Both the position numbers and the translations under genes were made by a program. Of a DNA stretch of 9,886 nucleotides, positions 1 to 5,454 are shown piece after piece. Positions within the stretch are counted from its first letter, which is position 1. The number at the start of each line of letters is the position of its first letter. The notes beneath the pieces were generated by a model. That model made no database searches, was not told the DNA's origin, and saw nothing but the letters and a program-made list of their open reading frames with translations. The stretch spans positions 1 to 9,886 of the forward strand of contig JAKACB010000026.1 of the NCBI GenBank assembly GCA_021796445.1. Direction: 5' to 3'. The DNA is from Nanobdellota archaeon (GTDB lineage: Archaea; Nanoarchaeota; Nanoarchaeia; Parvarchaeales; Parvarchaeaceae).

Positions 1-1884
1 GTAATTTGTGTAGTTTATTTCCCTGCTAAACATGCTTGAGTAGTTAACTTTGTTAGTGGATACTGCTGATACACTATTATTCATTGAATAAATGCTATTC
101 AATATTACTCTGTCAAAACTTACCAACTCAGAAATATTAAAATTGCAGCTATTTACATCCTTGTAATTAGTTATATTATTTGTTATTGTATCTAGTTTAT
201 ATTCTGTAAAAGGGATAGAGGAGATATTCAAAGAATCATAAATGTAATAAGGTTTACTTGGCAAAATTGTAATATTCTGATATCCTAAGCAGTTTGGGCC
301 CACATACAAATTATAGGTATAATTATCAGGGCCGTTTTCAAGCGATACTTGGTAATCTCCTTGCTCTAAACTTAAAAGAGGCGGTTTCGATAAAGTTTCT
401 CCTGAAAAAACAGTATCATTTCCTTTAAGCAGACCAAAACTTAAATTTTGCCCTCCCTCAAAAAAGAGGTTTACCGGGAGGTACTTAGTTAAGTTCAAAC
501 TCTCTATGCTTATATTTGAGGTATTGCTGAGGACTACTTTTGAAGCATTATAATAATGAATTAATGGATTACTGCCTGACAAATATAAATAAAGATTTTT
601 AATCGAATTATTTACTGAGAAGACCGAATCATTGAAGGGCTGTGTCTCTAAAAAACTATTATCATTGTAATTTCCTTTTAAATTTATATAAATTCCATTT
701 AAACTGCAACCTAAAAGCGATTGAATTTTAACCAGGATTTGATGGTTTTGCGTTTTATTGGAATACTTTGCTGAATAGTTGATGTTATAGTTATTCTGCT
801 TAGCTGGATCCATGTTATAATTTTGTATGGAGTCTGACAGCAGCCTATCGTTTGCTTTGAACAAAAATACATTCCCATTGCCGCCATAGCCGAGATTAGA
901 GGTAGTATAAGAGGGAGGTAACTTAAAGGAGCTATCCAAATAAATTCTGCCGCCACTTACATTAAAAGTGCCATTATTGATAAATGAGCCTGAAATTACC
1001 TGGATTACTCCGCCGCCGCCTGCGCCTATAATCCCATACGCAAGAAAGTTATCTGCGTTTTTGATAGTTGAATAGTTTATTGACTGACCTTGATTGTAGA
1101 TGGTGCCTGTGTTATTAAAGGCCTTAGAAATTATTACCAGAGGTAATACCCCACTGCTGCCACGCATAAAAAAGGAAGAATTAGTTACGCCGTTATAAGA
1201 TGCCCCGCCGGCGCTGTTCAGTAAACTCAAATTGAAAGAATAATTAGAAAGTGTGGAATAAACATGATAACCTGAACTATTAATTATTGGATATAACATA
1301 TGGTTTTGGTAACTAGTAACTTGACCTATTCCTCTATTTGTCAGAGTATACCCTCCATCACATTGACTATAATTAGCCAAACTTCCTCCACCACTTCCTG
1401 CAAAAGAGTATGGAAAACTTCCTCCTATACAAATACCATAGCCATTTGCATACCCTCCATTGTTTAGATAATTTTCATTAACAATAGAGCCGTTGTTTAG
1501 AAAATAGCTAAAATTAAGGAAAAGGGGTTTTTCTAAGATTAAAGTACCGTAATTCTCAAGGACATGGCCGCTAAGAAGTGTTGCATTTATTGTGGCATTT
1601 CCTTCGTTTATTATCTTACTTATATTTAAAGTAGAATTTCCAGTAATACTAAACGTATTATTTATAAACAAACCTTTTGCGAATATAGTTTTAGAAACCA
1701 AAGAAATAGGGCTTTGAACAATTACCCACTGGTAGGTACAAACAAAATTTGAGGAATTCGTTAGAGTTATATTTTGATTATAGCAGGAAATGCCATTGCT
1801 GTTTCCAAAGCTTAAAAATAAGATAAATATTACTAAGATGGACACTACAAAACCAATTATCACGTTAATATTTTTATTTGCCAT
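1..1884 (-). CDS. Large Asn-rich secreted or membrane-anchored surface protein (C-terminus beyond window)
   Basis: I translated the reverse strand by hand from the ATG at 1884. All 628 codons to base 1 are open, so the gene continues past the left edge. Residues 9-27 form one hydrophobic segment (IIGFVVSILVIFILFLSFG), a signal peptide or anchor, placing the rest outside the cell. The remainder is rich in Asn, Ser, Thr, Tyr and Gly, with about 36 N-x-S/T sequons, as expected of an archaeal surface glycoprotein. Seven cysteines fall at about 34, 49, 152, 175, 393, 532 and 580, so disulfides are possible. Short strand-like units such as INNGTFNVSGG and LENYGTLILE, plus glycine loops near 163-168 and 287-292, suggest a parallel beta-helix. 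No enzyme motif or named family was recognised. It diverges from orc1/cdc6 across the putative origin and has its own TATA box and Shine-Dalgarno. Start choice is supported by both. An S-layer, adhesin or envelope role is inference. Confidence 0.85.
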   Translation of the reverse strand, partial: MANKNINVIIGFVVSILVIFILFLSFGNSNGISCYNQNITLTNSSNFVCTYQWVIVQSPISLVSKTIFAKGLFINNTFSITGNSTLNISKIINEGNATINATLLSGHVLENYGTLILEKPLFLNFSYFLNNGSIVNENYLNNGGYANGYGICIGGSFPYSFAGSGGGSLANYSQCDGGYTLTNRGIGQVTSYQNHMLYPIINSSGYHVYSTLSNYSFNLSLLNSAGGASYNGVTNSSFFMRGSSGVLPLVIISKAFNNTGTIYNQGQSINYSTIKNADNFLAYGIIGAGGGGVIQVISGSFINNGTFNVSGGRIYLDSSFKLPPSYTTSNLGYGGNGNVFLFKANDRLLSDSIQNYNMDPAKQNNYNINYSAKYSNKTQNHQILVKIQSLLGCSLNGIYINLKGNYNDNSFLETQPFNDSVFSVNNSIKNLYLYLSGSNPLIHYYNASKVVLSNTSNISIESLNLTKYLPVNLFFEGGQNLSFGLLKGNDTVFSGETLSKPPLLSLEQGDYQVSLENGPDNYTYNLYVGPNCLGYQNITILPSKPYYIYDSLNISSIPFTEYKLDTITNNITNYKDVNSCNFNISELVSFDRVILNSIYSMNNSVSAVSTNKVNYSSMFSREINYTNY

Positions 1885-1895
1885 ATTTGCTAATT

Positions 1896-1904
1896 CAACT
1901 CCTT
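1896..1904 (-). promoter_or_regulatory. Shine-Dalgarno site of the surface-protein gene
   Basis: Minus strand AAGGAGTTG lies 11 bases before the ATG at 1884 and pairs with the archaeal 16S 3' end. It decides the start codon. It is also one of only two clear ribosome binding sites in the window; most other genes appear leaderless. Confidence 0.6.
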
Positions 1905-1940
1905 AGAAAAGACTAATATTTAAACCTTTCCATTTAATTA

Positions 1941-1950
1941 TTTTTATAAA
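1941..1950 (-). promoter_or_regulatory. TATA box of the surface-protein gene
   Basis: On the minus strand this reads TTTATAAAAA. A start of transcription about 26 bases downstream would fall near 1920, giving a leader of roughly 36 bases that includes the Shine-Dalgarno at 1896-1904. A second TATA-like stretch (TTTAAATAT, about 1916-1924) is closer, but transcription from it would begin inside or after the Shine-Dalgarno, so it is less likely to be the main one. Confidence 0.5.
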
Positions 1951-1981
1951 GTAGTAAAATATACAATATATAATAGCTGTA

Positions 1982-2010
1982 AGAGACACCTATATTTCCA
2001 GTGGAAACGA
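1982..2010 (-). repeat. Origin recognition box 1 (ORB)
   Basis: Contains the perfect inverted repeat TTTCC-AGT-GGAAA at 1995-2007, followed on the plus strand by CGAA as in described archaeal ORBs. On the conserved side it carries AGAGACACCTATA (from 1982). The 14 bases ACACCTATATTTCC (1986-1999) recur exactly at 2069-2082, and AGAGACACCTA (1982-1992) recurs inverted at 2190-2200. Read on the minus strand, the order is dyad, four A/T bases, then GGTGTCTCT, which stands where other archaea have a run of G. Confidence 0.8.
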
Positions 2011-2040
2011 ATTGGTTTGTAATCGAAGCAATACGTGACA

Positions 2041-2052
2041 TTTCAACGGAAA
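2041..2052 (-). repeat. Possible mini-ORB
   Basis: TTTCAACGGAAA here reads TTTCCGTTGAAA on the minus strand, a degenerate copy of the dyad TTTCCAGTGGAAA without the AGAGACACC flank. It lies between ORB 1 and ORB 2. Resemblance is partial and could be chance in A/T-rich DNA. Confidence 0.35.
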
Positions 2053-2055
2053 TTT

Positions 2056-2068
2056 TTTCTTGTGGAAT
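2056..2068 (+). repeat. Possible mini-ORB
   Basis: TTTCTTGTGGAAT matches the dyad TTTCCAGTGGAAA at 10 of 13 positions and abuts ORB 2 directly. It could be an extra initiator site in a tandem pair with ORB 2, but it lacks the conserved flank. Confidence 0.35.
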
Positions 2069-2095
2069 ACACCTATATTTCCTATGGAAGGTATA
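2067..2095 (-). repeat. Origin recognition box 2 (ORB)
   Basis: Shares ACACCTATATTTCC exactly with ORB 1 and continues TATGGAA against AGTGGAA, so the dyad here is TTTCC-TAT-GGAAG (2078-2090). Its centre is about 83 bases from that of ORB 1, in the same orientation. It borders the A/T-rich unwinding region. The outer flank is AATACACC rather than AGAGACACC. Confidence 0.75.
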
Positions 2096-2171
2096 TTATT
2101 ATATTTATTATAATTCTATATAGAATATAGGATAGTATATAGCTATATTGATAACTTATTTTATTTAAATA
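2092..2171. other. A/T-rich duplex unwinding region
   Basis: About 80 bases with very few G or C, lying between the inward sides of ORB 2 and ORB 3. It includes two perfect palindromes, ATTCTATATAGAAT (2113-2126) and ATATAGCTATAT (2137-2148). This is the place where duplex melting would be expected if the origin call is right. The palindromes could instead be simple low-complexity by-products. Confidence 0.6.
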
Positions 2172-2200
2172 CATTCTCCATAAGAAACGTAGGTGTCTCT
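2172..2200 (+). repeat. Origin recognition box 3 (ORB), inverted relative to 1 and 2
   Basis: The reverse complement begins AGAGACACCTACGTTTC and continues TTATGGAGA, matching ORB 1 in the 11-base flank AGAGACACCTA exactly and in most of the dyad (TTTCTTATGGAGA against TTTCCAGTGGAAA). The GGTGTCTCT part points outward, towards orc1/cdc6, while those of ORB 1 and 2 point the other way, so the boxes bracket the A/T-rich region. Confidence 0.75.
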
Positions 2201-2260
2201 GTATTATTAGTTAAATAGAGTTATTTAAATAAAGTTATATAACTAAATTTGCTAATAGTA

Positions 2261-2268
2261 TTTAAATG
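2261..2268 (+). promoter_or_regulatory. TATA box of orc1/cdc6
   Basis: TTTAAATG, preceded by AGTA, is centred about 31 bases before the ATG at 2296, so transcription would start only a few bases before the start codon and the mRNA would be nearly leaderless. No Shine-Dalgarno is visible. A second TTTAAATA lies at 2224-2231, within an 11-base direct repeat TTATTTAAATA (2161-2171 and 2221-2231). Confidence 0.5.
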
Positions 2269-2295
2269 AAGAAAGATACAATAATTTACTAAGAT

Positions 2296-3564
2296 ATGGA
2301 AACCTTTCAATCCGATAATGACCTTTTCCAGAAAACAGATACTAATAAAATAAACAGCGTTGATCCAATAACAATATTCAATGAGTTTCTTACCAGTAAA
2401 CGCATATTTAAAAACAAAGAGGTTTTGTCTTCTTCCTTTATCCCGGATGAAATAATGCACAGAAATACAGAAATAGCCGTCATGTCGAGAATCATGGCCC
2501 CTAGTTTGATATTTGAAGACATTTCTAATGTTTTGGTTTACGGGTTTTCAGGAACCGGTAAATCCTTAGTTACAAAATATGTCGGTAAGAAATTAGCAAG
2601 CTCCGCAGAGGAGAAAAAAGTAAACGTACTTCCCGTTTATATGAACTGCAGGTTGGAAAACAATAATACAGAATATAGATTGATAGCAAATTTATGTGCC
2701 GTTTTTAACATAAATGTTCCGGAAAGTGGTCTTTCAGTAAATAGTTTATATAAGAGGCTTATAAAAATAATAGATGCCGAAAGCACCTATCTTATTCTCA
2801 TCTTGGACGAAATAGAAAAACTTATACAGCATGCAGGCGATGGTGTATTGTACAGTCTTCTTAGACTGAATGAATCTCTTAAGCATGCAAAGATCTCTAT
2901 AATTGGTATATCAAATAACATTGACTTAAAGGCTTCTCTAGATCAAAGAGTAAGAAGTTCTTTAAATCCTGTTGAAATCATCTTCAAGCCATATAATGCA
3001 GAAGAGATATTCAATATCTTATTGACTCGTTCAAAAGAAGCATTTTATGAAAATGCAATAAGTGAGGGGGTTCTAAGGAAATGCGCGGCGATAGTTGCAC
3101 AAGAACATGGAGATATAAGAAAGGCTCTGGATCTGTTAAAGGTTGCAGGGGAAAGGACACAACAGCTTGGTAAATCTGTTATAACTGAAGAGGAATTGGA
3201 TAACGCTGCAGAAGCTCTCGAACAAAATATAACCGAAGGTATGATTAAATCTATGACTAGGCAGAGCAAATGCATACTTCTTTCTATCATTTCAGTTGCA
3301 AGGAACAAAAGAATGGGCAGAGTGTACAGCGGAGAGGTTTATGATACCTATCTTAAACTTTCCGAAAAGTTCGGACTTAAGAAACTGACATTTAGACGCA
3401 TTTCCGACTTAATTGCAGACATGGATTATAATTCTTTAGTCATGTCTCGTATAAAGAGTCATGGTAGATATGGCAGAACAAGGGAATTAAACATCGCATT
3501 CTCTCCTTCCATAATAAACAAGGCAGAGATGATAATAAAAGAAGAGTTAAATATTACTACTTAA
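2296..3564 (+). CDS. cdc6: Orc1/Cdc6 replication initiator (AAA+ ATPase)
   Basis: Binds origin recognition boxes and loads the MCM helicase. At 422 residues it is the usual full length. Visible in order: N-terminal region with the family-typical HRNTEIAVMSRIMAPSL (about 56-72); Walker A GFSGTGKS (83-90); Walker B LILILDE (166-172); sensor 1 GISNN (204-208); an arginine pair in DQRVRSS (216-222), the expected arginine-finger region; sensor 2 GDIRKALDLL (272-281); and a C-terminal winged helix (about 325-410) whose wing reads SHGRYGRTREL, as in archaeal homologues that grip ORB DNA. All ATPase motifs look intact, so it should be active. It follows the putative origin directly, the standard archaeal arrangement, and probably binds those boxes and may control its own promoter. 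Transcribed alone; the next gene has its own promoter and Shine-Dalgarno. Confidence 0.95.
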   Translation: METFQSDNDLFQKTDTNKINSVDPITIFNEFLTSKRIFKNKEVLSSSFIPDEIMHRNTEIAVMSRIMAPSLIFEDISNVLVYGFSGTGKSLVTKYVGKKLASSAEEKKVNVLPVYMNCRLENNNTEYRLIANLCAVFNINVPESGLSVNSLYKRLIKIIDAESTYLILILDEIEKLIQHAGDGVLYSLLRLNESLKHAKISIIGISNNIDLKASLDQRVRSSLNPVEIIFKPYNAEEIFNILLTRSKEAFYENAISEGVLRKCAAIVAQEHGDIRKALDLLKVAGERTQQLGKSVITEEELDNAAEALEQNITEGMIKSMTRQSKCILLSIISVARNKRMGRVYSGEVYDTYLKLSEKFGLKKLTFRRISDLIADMDYNSLVMSRIKSHGRYGRTRELNIAFSPSIINKAEMIIKEELNITT

Positions 3565-3583
3565 TAAAAGCATAAAACTAAAG

Positions 3584-3594
3584 GCTTAAATACT
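3584..3594 (+). promoter_or_regulatory. TATA box of the gene at 3647
   Basis: GCTTAAATACT lies just after the orc1/cdc6 stop. A start of transcription about 26 bases on (near 3615) leaves a leader of about 32 bases containing the Shine-Dalgarno at 3629-3634. Confidence 0.5.
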
Positions 3595-3628
3595 AGTTCA
3601 TTTCATGAGACATTATATCTAAATAAAT

Positions 3629-3634
3629 GGAGGT
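3629..3634 (+). promoter_or_regulatory. Strong Shine-Dalgarno of the gene at 3647
   Basis: GGAGGT ends 12 bases before the ATG at 3647, with a further AGGGG nearer the start. It fixes this ATG over the earlier out-of-frame ATG at 3605. It is the best ribosome binding site in the window. Confidence 0.65.
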
Positions 3635-3646
3635 AATAGGGGATTT

Positions 3647-3997
3647 ATGGGATTAACTGATTTAATAAGGGATACAAGCGATAAAGATGTAATAGAGCCT
3701 GCGAAGACAATAAGTAAATATGGTGAGAAAGAGGAGTTATTGGATAAGACCTACAAAAAAGGACTGAAAGTATTGGCTTATAATCGTAAAACAGAGAAAT
3801 TAGAGACGTTTTCTTTAAATTATTCAGGCGTATTGAAGTTAAAATTTAAGGGCTTTGTAAAAATCGATGAAAGACAGTATAAAGATTGGTCAAGTCCTAT
3901 ACCTTTTTACGTTTATACCTGCAAATTAAACGGCAAAAAGACATTTATGGCCGATTACCCGCATGGATACGAAGGCAGATTAGACTGCAAATTATAG
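3647..3997 (+). CDS. Unknown small soluble protein, well-supported start
   Basis: A 116-residue protein I do not recognise. The first 40 residues are charged and probably helical (many Lys, Glu and Asp); the rest alternates hydrophobic and charged residues (KVLAYNRKTEKLE, GVLKLKFKGFVKI, FYVYTCKL), suggesting a small beta-rich domain. Two cysteines (92, 114), no signal peptide, no membrane segment, Lys-rich overall. The strong TATA box and Shine-Dalgarno make it a real gene. Its last six bases overlap the end of the convergent gene at 3992-4309. Position right after orc1/cdc6 hints at nothing firm. The phrase KVLAYNRKTEKLE faintly resembles intein or hedgehog-type strands, but no other splicing motif is present. 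Confidence 0.7.
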   Translation: MGLTDLIRDTSDKDVIEPAKTISKYGEKEELLDKTYKKGLKVLAYNRKTEKLETFSLNYSGVLKLKFKGFVKIDERQYKDWSSPIPFYVYTCKLNGKKTFMADYPHGYEGRLDCKL

Positions 3998-4309
3998 TTT
4001 ATAAAGTTTTACGGCTTCTAATAGCTCCTGTCTGAGCTTTTCACCCTTAGAATTGATTCTATCAAAAGCATTTGCAATTTTGTCTTGTTTAAGATAACGG
4101 AGCCATGCTGAGAAGTGTTTGCCCGCGTTATGAAATTCTAGGGATTCTACCGGTAAAGTCCTTATTAACCCTTCAAAACCATTTAATGTGCCTGCTCTAC
4201 CAACTTCTTTTCCATCCTTCAATCTAAAAACAAATTCTTTGCCCTGTTCAGCAGCTATATCTTTGCTTTGCCCTTTTTCATATTTCTTAATAAATGCGTT
4301 TACCGACAT
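3992..4309 (-). CDS. Small protein, possibly DUF5752-like
   Basis: A 105-residue soluble protein. A first half with the strand FVFRLKDGKEVGRAGTLNGF (27-46) is followed by a helix-rich half with LEFHNAGKHFSAWLRYL (57-73) and a long Lys/Glu-rich helix (84-102). The layout of a strand with DGxEV, then FHxxxxHFxxWL, then a helical end recalls small archaeal proteins of the DUF5752 type from memory; H60, H65 and W69 would be the conserved points. This resemblance is tentative and no activity is known to me. The ATG at 4309 sits about 28 bases after a good TATA region and has no Shine-Dalgarno, so the mRNA is probably leaderless. Its end overlaps the convergent gene at 3997 by six bases. Confidence 0.65.
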   Translation of the reverse strand: MSVNAFIKKYEKGQSKDIAAEQGKEFVFRLKDGKEVGRAGTLNGFEGLIRTLPVESLEFHNAGKHFSAWLRYLKQDKIANAFDRINSKGEKLRQELLEAVKLYKL

Positions 4310-4330
4310 AATTAGTAATACGCTTACTCA

Positions 4331-4344
4331 TATTTATATTTAAA
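4331..4344 (-). promoter_or_regulatory. TATA box of the gene at 4309
   Basis: Minus strand TTTAAATATAAATA is centred about 28 bases before the ATG at 4309, the spacing for a leaderless transcript. It directly adjoins the stop of the upstream membrane-protein gene (ends 4346), so the gene can be expressed apart from that operon. Confidence 0.55.
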
Positions 4345-4345
4345 A

Positions 4346-4672
4346 TCACTTTTCTTTGGTTTTAATGTTGGGTATAAAGGTAACAAAAAATAAGGCAAGG
4401 AAGAAATATACCGCTAAAGTGGGGTATTCCCAGAAAAGTGTTTGGTTATTAACTAGAAATTCTACTATAGTTATTAAAAAACCGGCTAAGATGGATACCG
4501 CCCCCAATAAGAGGAAAATAAAAGTCAGCGGCAGTTTCCCTTTGTATCCTAAGTATATTTTGGTTAAGAACGCTTCTGGGCTCTTTTTTAATTTGATGGA
4601 TATCCTTAGGCCAAATAATAAGATTATTATAGTCTCTGCTAACAGAACTATTGAATAAATTTCACTGTTCAT
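4346..4672 (-). CDS. Three-helix integral membrane protein, second gene of a two-gene operon
   Basis: A 108-residue protein with three hydrophobic segments at about 5-27, 47-72 and 82-103, a Lys-rich loop between the first two (RISIKLKKSPEAFLTKIYLGYKG) and a short charged tail ending NIKTKEK. No family recognised. Its ATG overlaps the stop of the upstream gene as ATGA (4669-4672), so the two are almost certainly co-transcribed and translationally coupled, and may form one membrane complex. A reading frame on the opposite strand (4356-4658) is a shadow: the minus frame has the membrane-protein profile and the operon overlap. Function unknown. Confidence 0.75.
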   Translation of the reverse strand: MNSEIYSIVLLAETIIILLFGLRISIKLKKSPEAFLTKIYLGYKGKLPLTFIFLLLGAVSILAGFLITIVEFLVNNQTLFWEYPTLAVYFFLALFFVTFIPNIKTKEK

Positions 4673-5049
4673 AAAAATCCCTTAAACCTCTTATACCACT
4701 GCAGTACTGCATACCCTGCAAATCCGACTACGGCTATGCCTATTAAATAACTCCCAAAATCCAAGAGTATAGACCAGAAATTGGCCTGTAAATAGCCAAA
4801 GTTTGATGTTTCCAGTTGACTTAAAGAAGAGATAATTGCTACCGGAACTGCCAATATGCTAGTGTATAAGAGCAGCGAAACTTCTCGGTATGCTTTTTCT
4901 TTATTGTTAAAGAAGGTAAGTAATGGCGCACCATCCTTTCTGTGTTTCATCAGTACATACACAATAGTGCCTACTGTGTAAGTTAAGAATATCCCTCCTG
5001 CAAAGTAAAGGCATAATATAATTAACAATGCGAAATGTATAGCATTCAT
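4669..5049 (-). CDS. Three-helix integral membrane protein, first gene of a two-gene operon
   Basis: A 126-residue protein with hydrophobic segments at about 5-34, 57-76 and 91-118. A charged loop at 35-56 (KHRKDGAPLLTFFNNKEKAYRE) and a basic C-terminus (QWYKRFKGFL) suggest positions facing the cytoplasm. I do not recognise a family; the hydrophobic layout is close to that of its overlapping partner, so the pair might be distant relatives or subunits. The start at 5049 faces the gene at 5095 across a 45-base gap with a palindromic TATA region. No Shine-Dalgarno is visible, consistent with a leaderless mRNA. Confidence 0.75.
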   Translation of the reverse strand: MNAIHFALLIILCLYFAGGIFLTYTVGTIVYVLMKHRKDGAPLLTFFNNKEKAYREVSLLLYTSILAVPVAIISSLSQLETSNFGYLQANFWSILLDFGSYLIGIAVVGFAGYAVLQWYKRFKGFL

Positions 5050-5061
5050 AGAAACAATAGC

Positions 5062-5077
5062 ATTTTAATATTAAAAT
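5062..5077. promoter_or_regulatory. Shared palindromic TATA region for divergent genes
   Basis: ATTTTAATATTAAAAT is a perfect 16-base palindrome in the 45-base gap between start codons at 5049 (minus) and 5095 (plus). Its centre is 25-26 bases from the plus ATG and 20-21 from the minus ATG, the range expected between a TATA box and a leaderless start. One element may serve both directions. Confidence 0.5.
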
Positions 5078-5094
5078 AACCATAGTCTGTTAGA

Positions 5095-5430
5095 ATGGAA
5101 GAAAAAAAAGCAAAAGAATTGGTATTTTACCATATTGGAAAGGTGGTTAAAGTTATCGATAAAAATAATTCTAAAAACCTAGACAAAAAGCACAAAGCAG
5201 TCATAGAAATGTGGGATAATAACATAATAACCTGCGAAATAGGAAATGCGGCTCCAAGAGACAACGATTTTGTAATAGTTCTTTTTAATGGATTAGTTCA
5301 AGCGCAGGGAGTTTTCATGAGGCCCGAAACAGTAACGGATATTCTTTCACCGGAAGCAGGGCAGCAGATCTGGGACAAATACAAAGGATTTTTCGACAAG
5401 TCTAAACCCACACATCCATTTACTGGCTAA
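5095..5430 (+). CDS. Unknown small soluble protein
   Basis: A 111-residue protein with no recognised family. After a Lys/Glu-rich start, residues 10-75 read as a run of beta strands (FYHIGKVVKVID, KAVIEMW, NIITCEIG, NDFVIVLFNGLVQAQGVFM) typical of a small barrel, followed by a helical end (PEAGQQIWDKYKGFFDKS). One cysteine (47), no membrane segment. It starts behind the shared palindromic TATA region and is probably leaderless. The transporter gene follows after 24 bases with no clear promoter of its own, so the two are likely co-transcribed and this protein may act alongside metal transport; that link is inference. Confidence 0.7.
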   Translation: MEEKKAKELVFYHIGKVVKVIDKNNSKNLDKKHKAVIEMWDNNIITCEIGNAAPRDNDFVIVLFNGLVQAQGVFMRPETVTDILSPEAGQQIWDKYKGFFDKSKPTHPFTG

Positions 5431-5454
5431 TCTGTAAATTGATAAAATCTAATT

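Larger units (their letters stand above)
1982..2200. other. oriC: Putative chromosomal replication origin (oriC) beside orc1/cdc6
   Basis: This 411-base gene-free gap (1885-2295) holds three long related repeats of the archaeal origin-recognition-box type. Two (1982-2010, 2067-2095) lie in one orientation and the third (2172-2200) is inverted. Between the second and third is about 80 bases of almost pure A/T. The perfect dyad TTTCCAGTGGAAA in the first repeat is the known core of archaeal ORB elements, and the initiator gene begins about 95 bases from the last repeat. Inverted boxes around an A/T-rich stretch next to the initiator gene is the classic arrangement in Pyrococcus, Sulfolobus and haloarchaea. 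What is seen is the repeats and their layout; use as the origin is inference, but a strong one. Confidence 0.8.

Noticed and set aside
711..956. 81-codon minus-strand frame
   Set aside because: It lies out of frame inside the continuous 628-codon surface-protein frame, which has a TATA box, Shine-Dalgarno and signal segment; the short one has no support.
1982..2200. CRISPR array or transposon ends
   Set aside because: The repeats are three, unevenly spaced and partly inverted, with no spacer regularity and no transposase; the dyad matches known archaeal ORBs.
2221..2522. Two minus-strand frames at the start of orc1/cdc6
   Set aside because: Both are antisense shadows of the conserved N-terminal part of the initiator and of its promoter.
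3045..3308. Minus-strand frame with many Cys and Ser
   Set aside because: Antisense to the sensor 2 and linker part of orc1/cdc6; its composition is a by-product of the opposite strand.
3647..3997. Intein or hedgehog-like fragment
   Set aside because: KVLAYNRKTEKLE is suggestive, but there is no leading Cys block, no HN end motif, and the gene has its own promoter and stop.
4356..4658. 100-codon plus-strand frame
   Set aside because: Antisense to the three-helix membrane gene, which overlaps its operon partner by ATGA; the plus frame has no promoter and sits in a shadow of hydrophobic codons.
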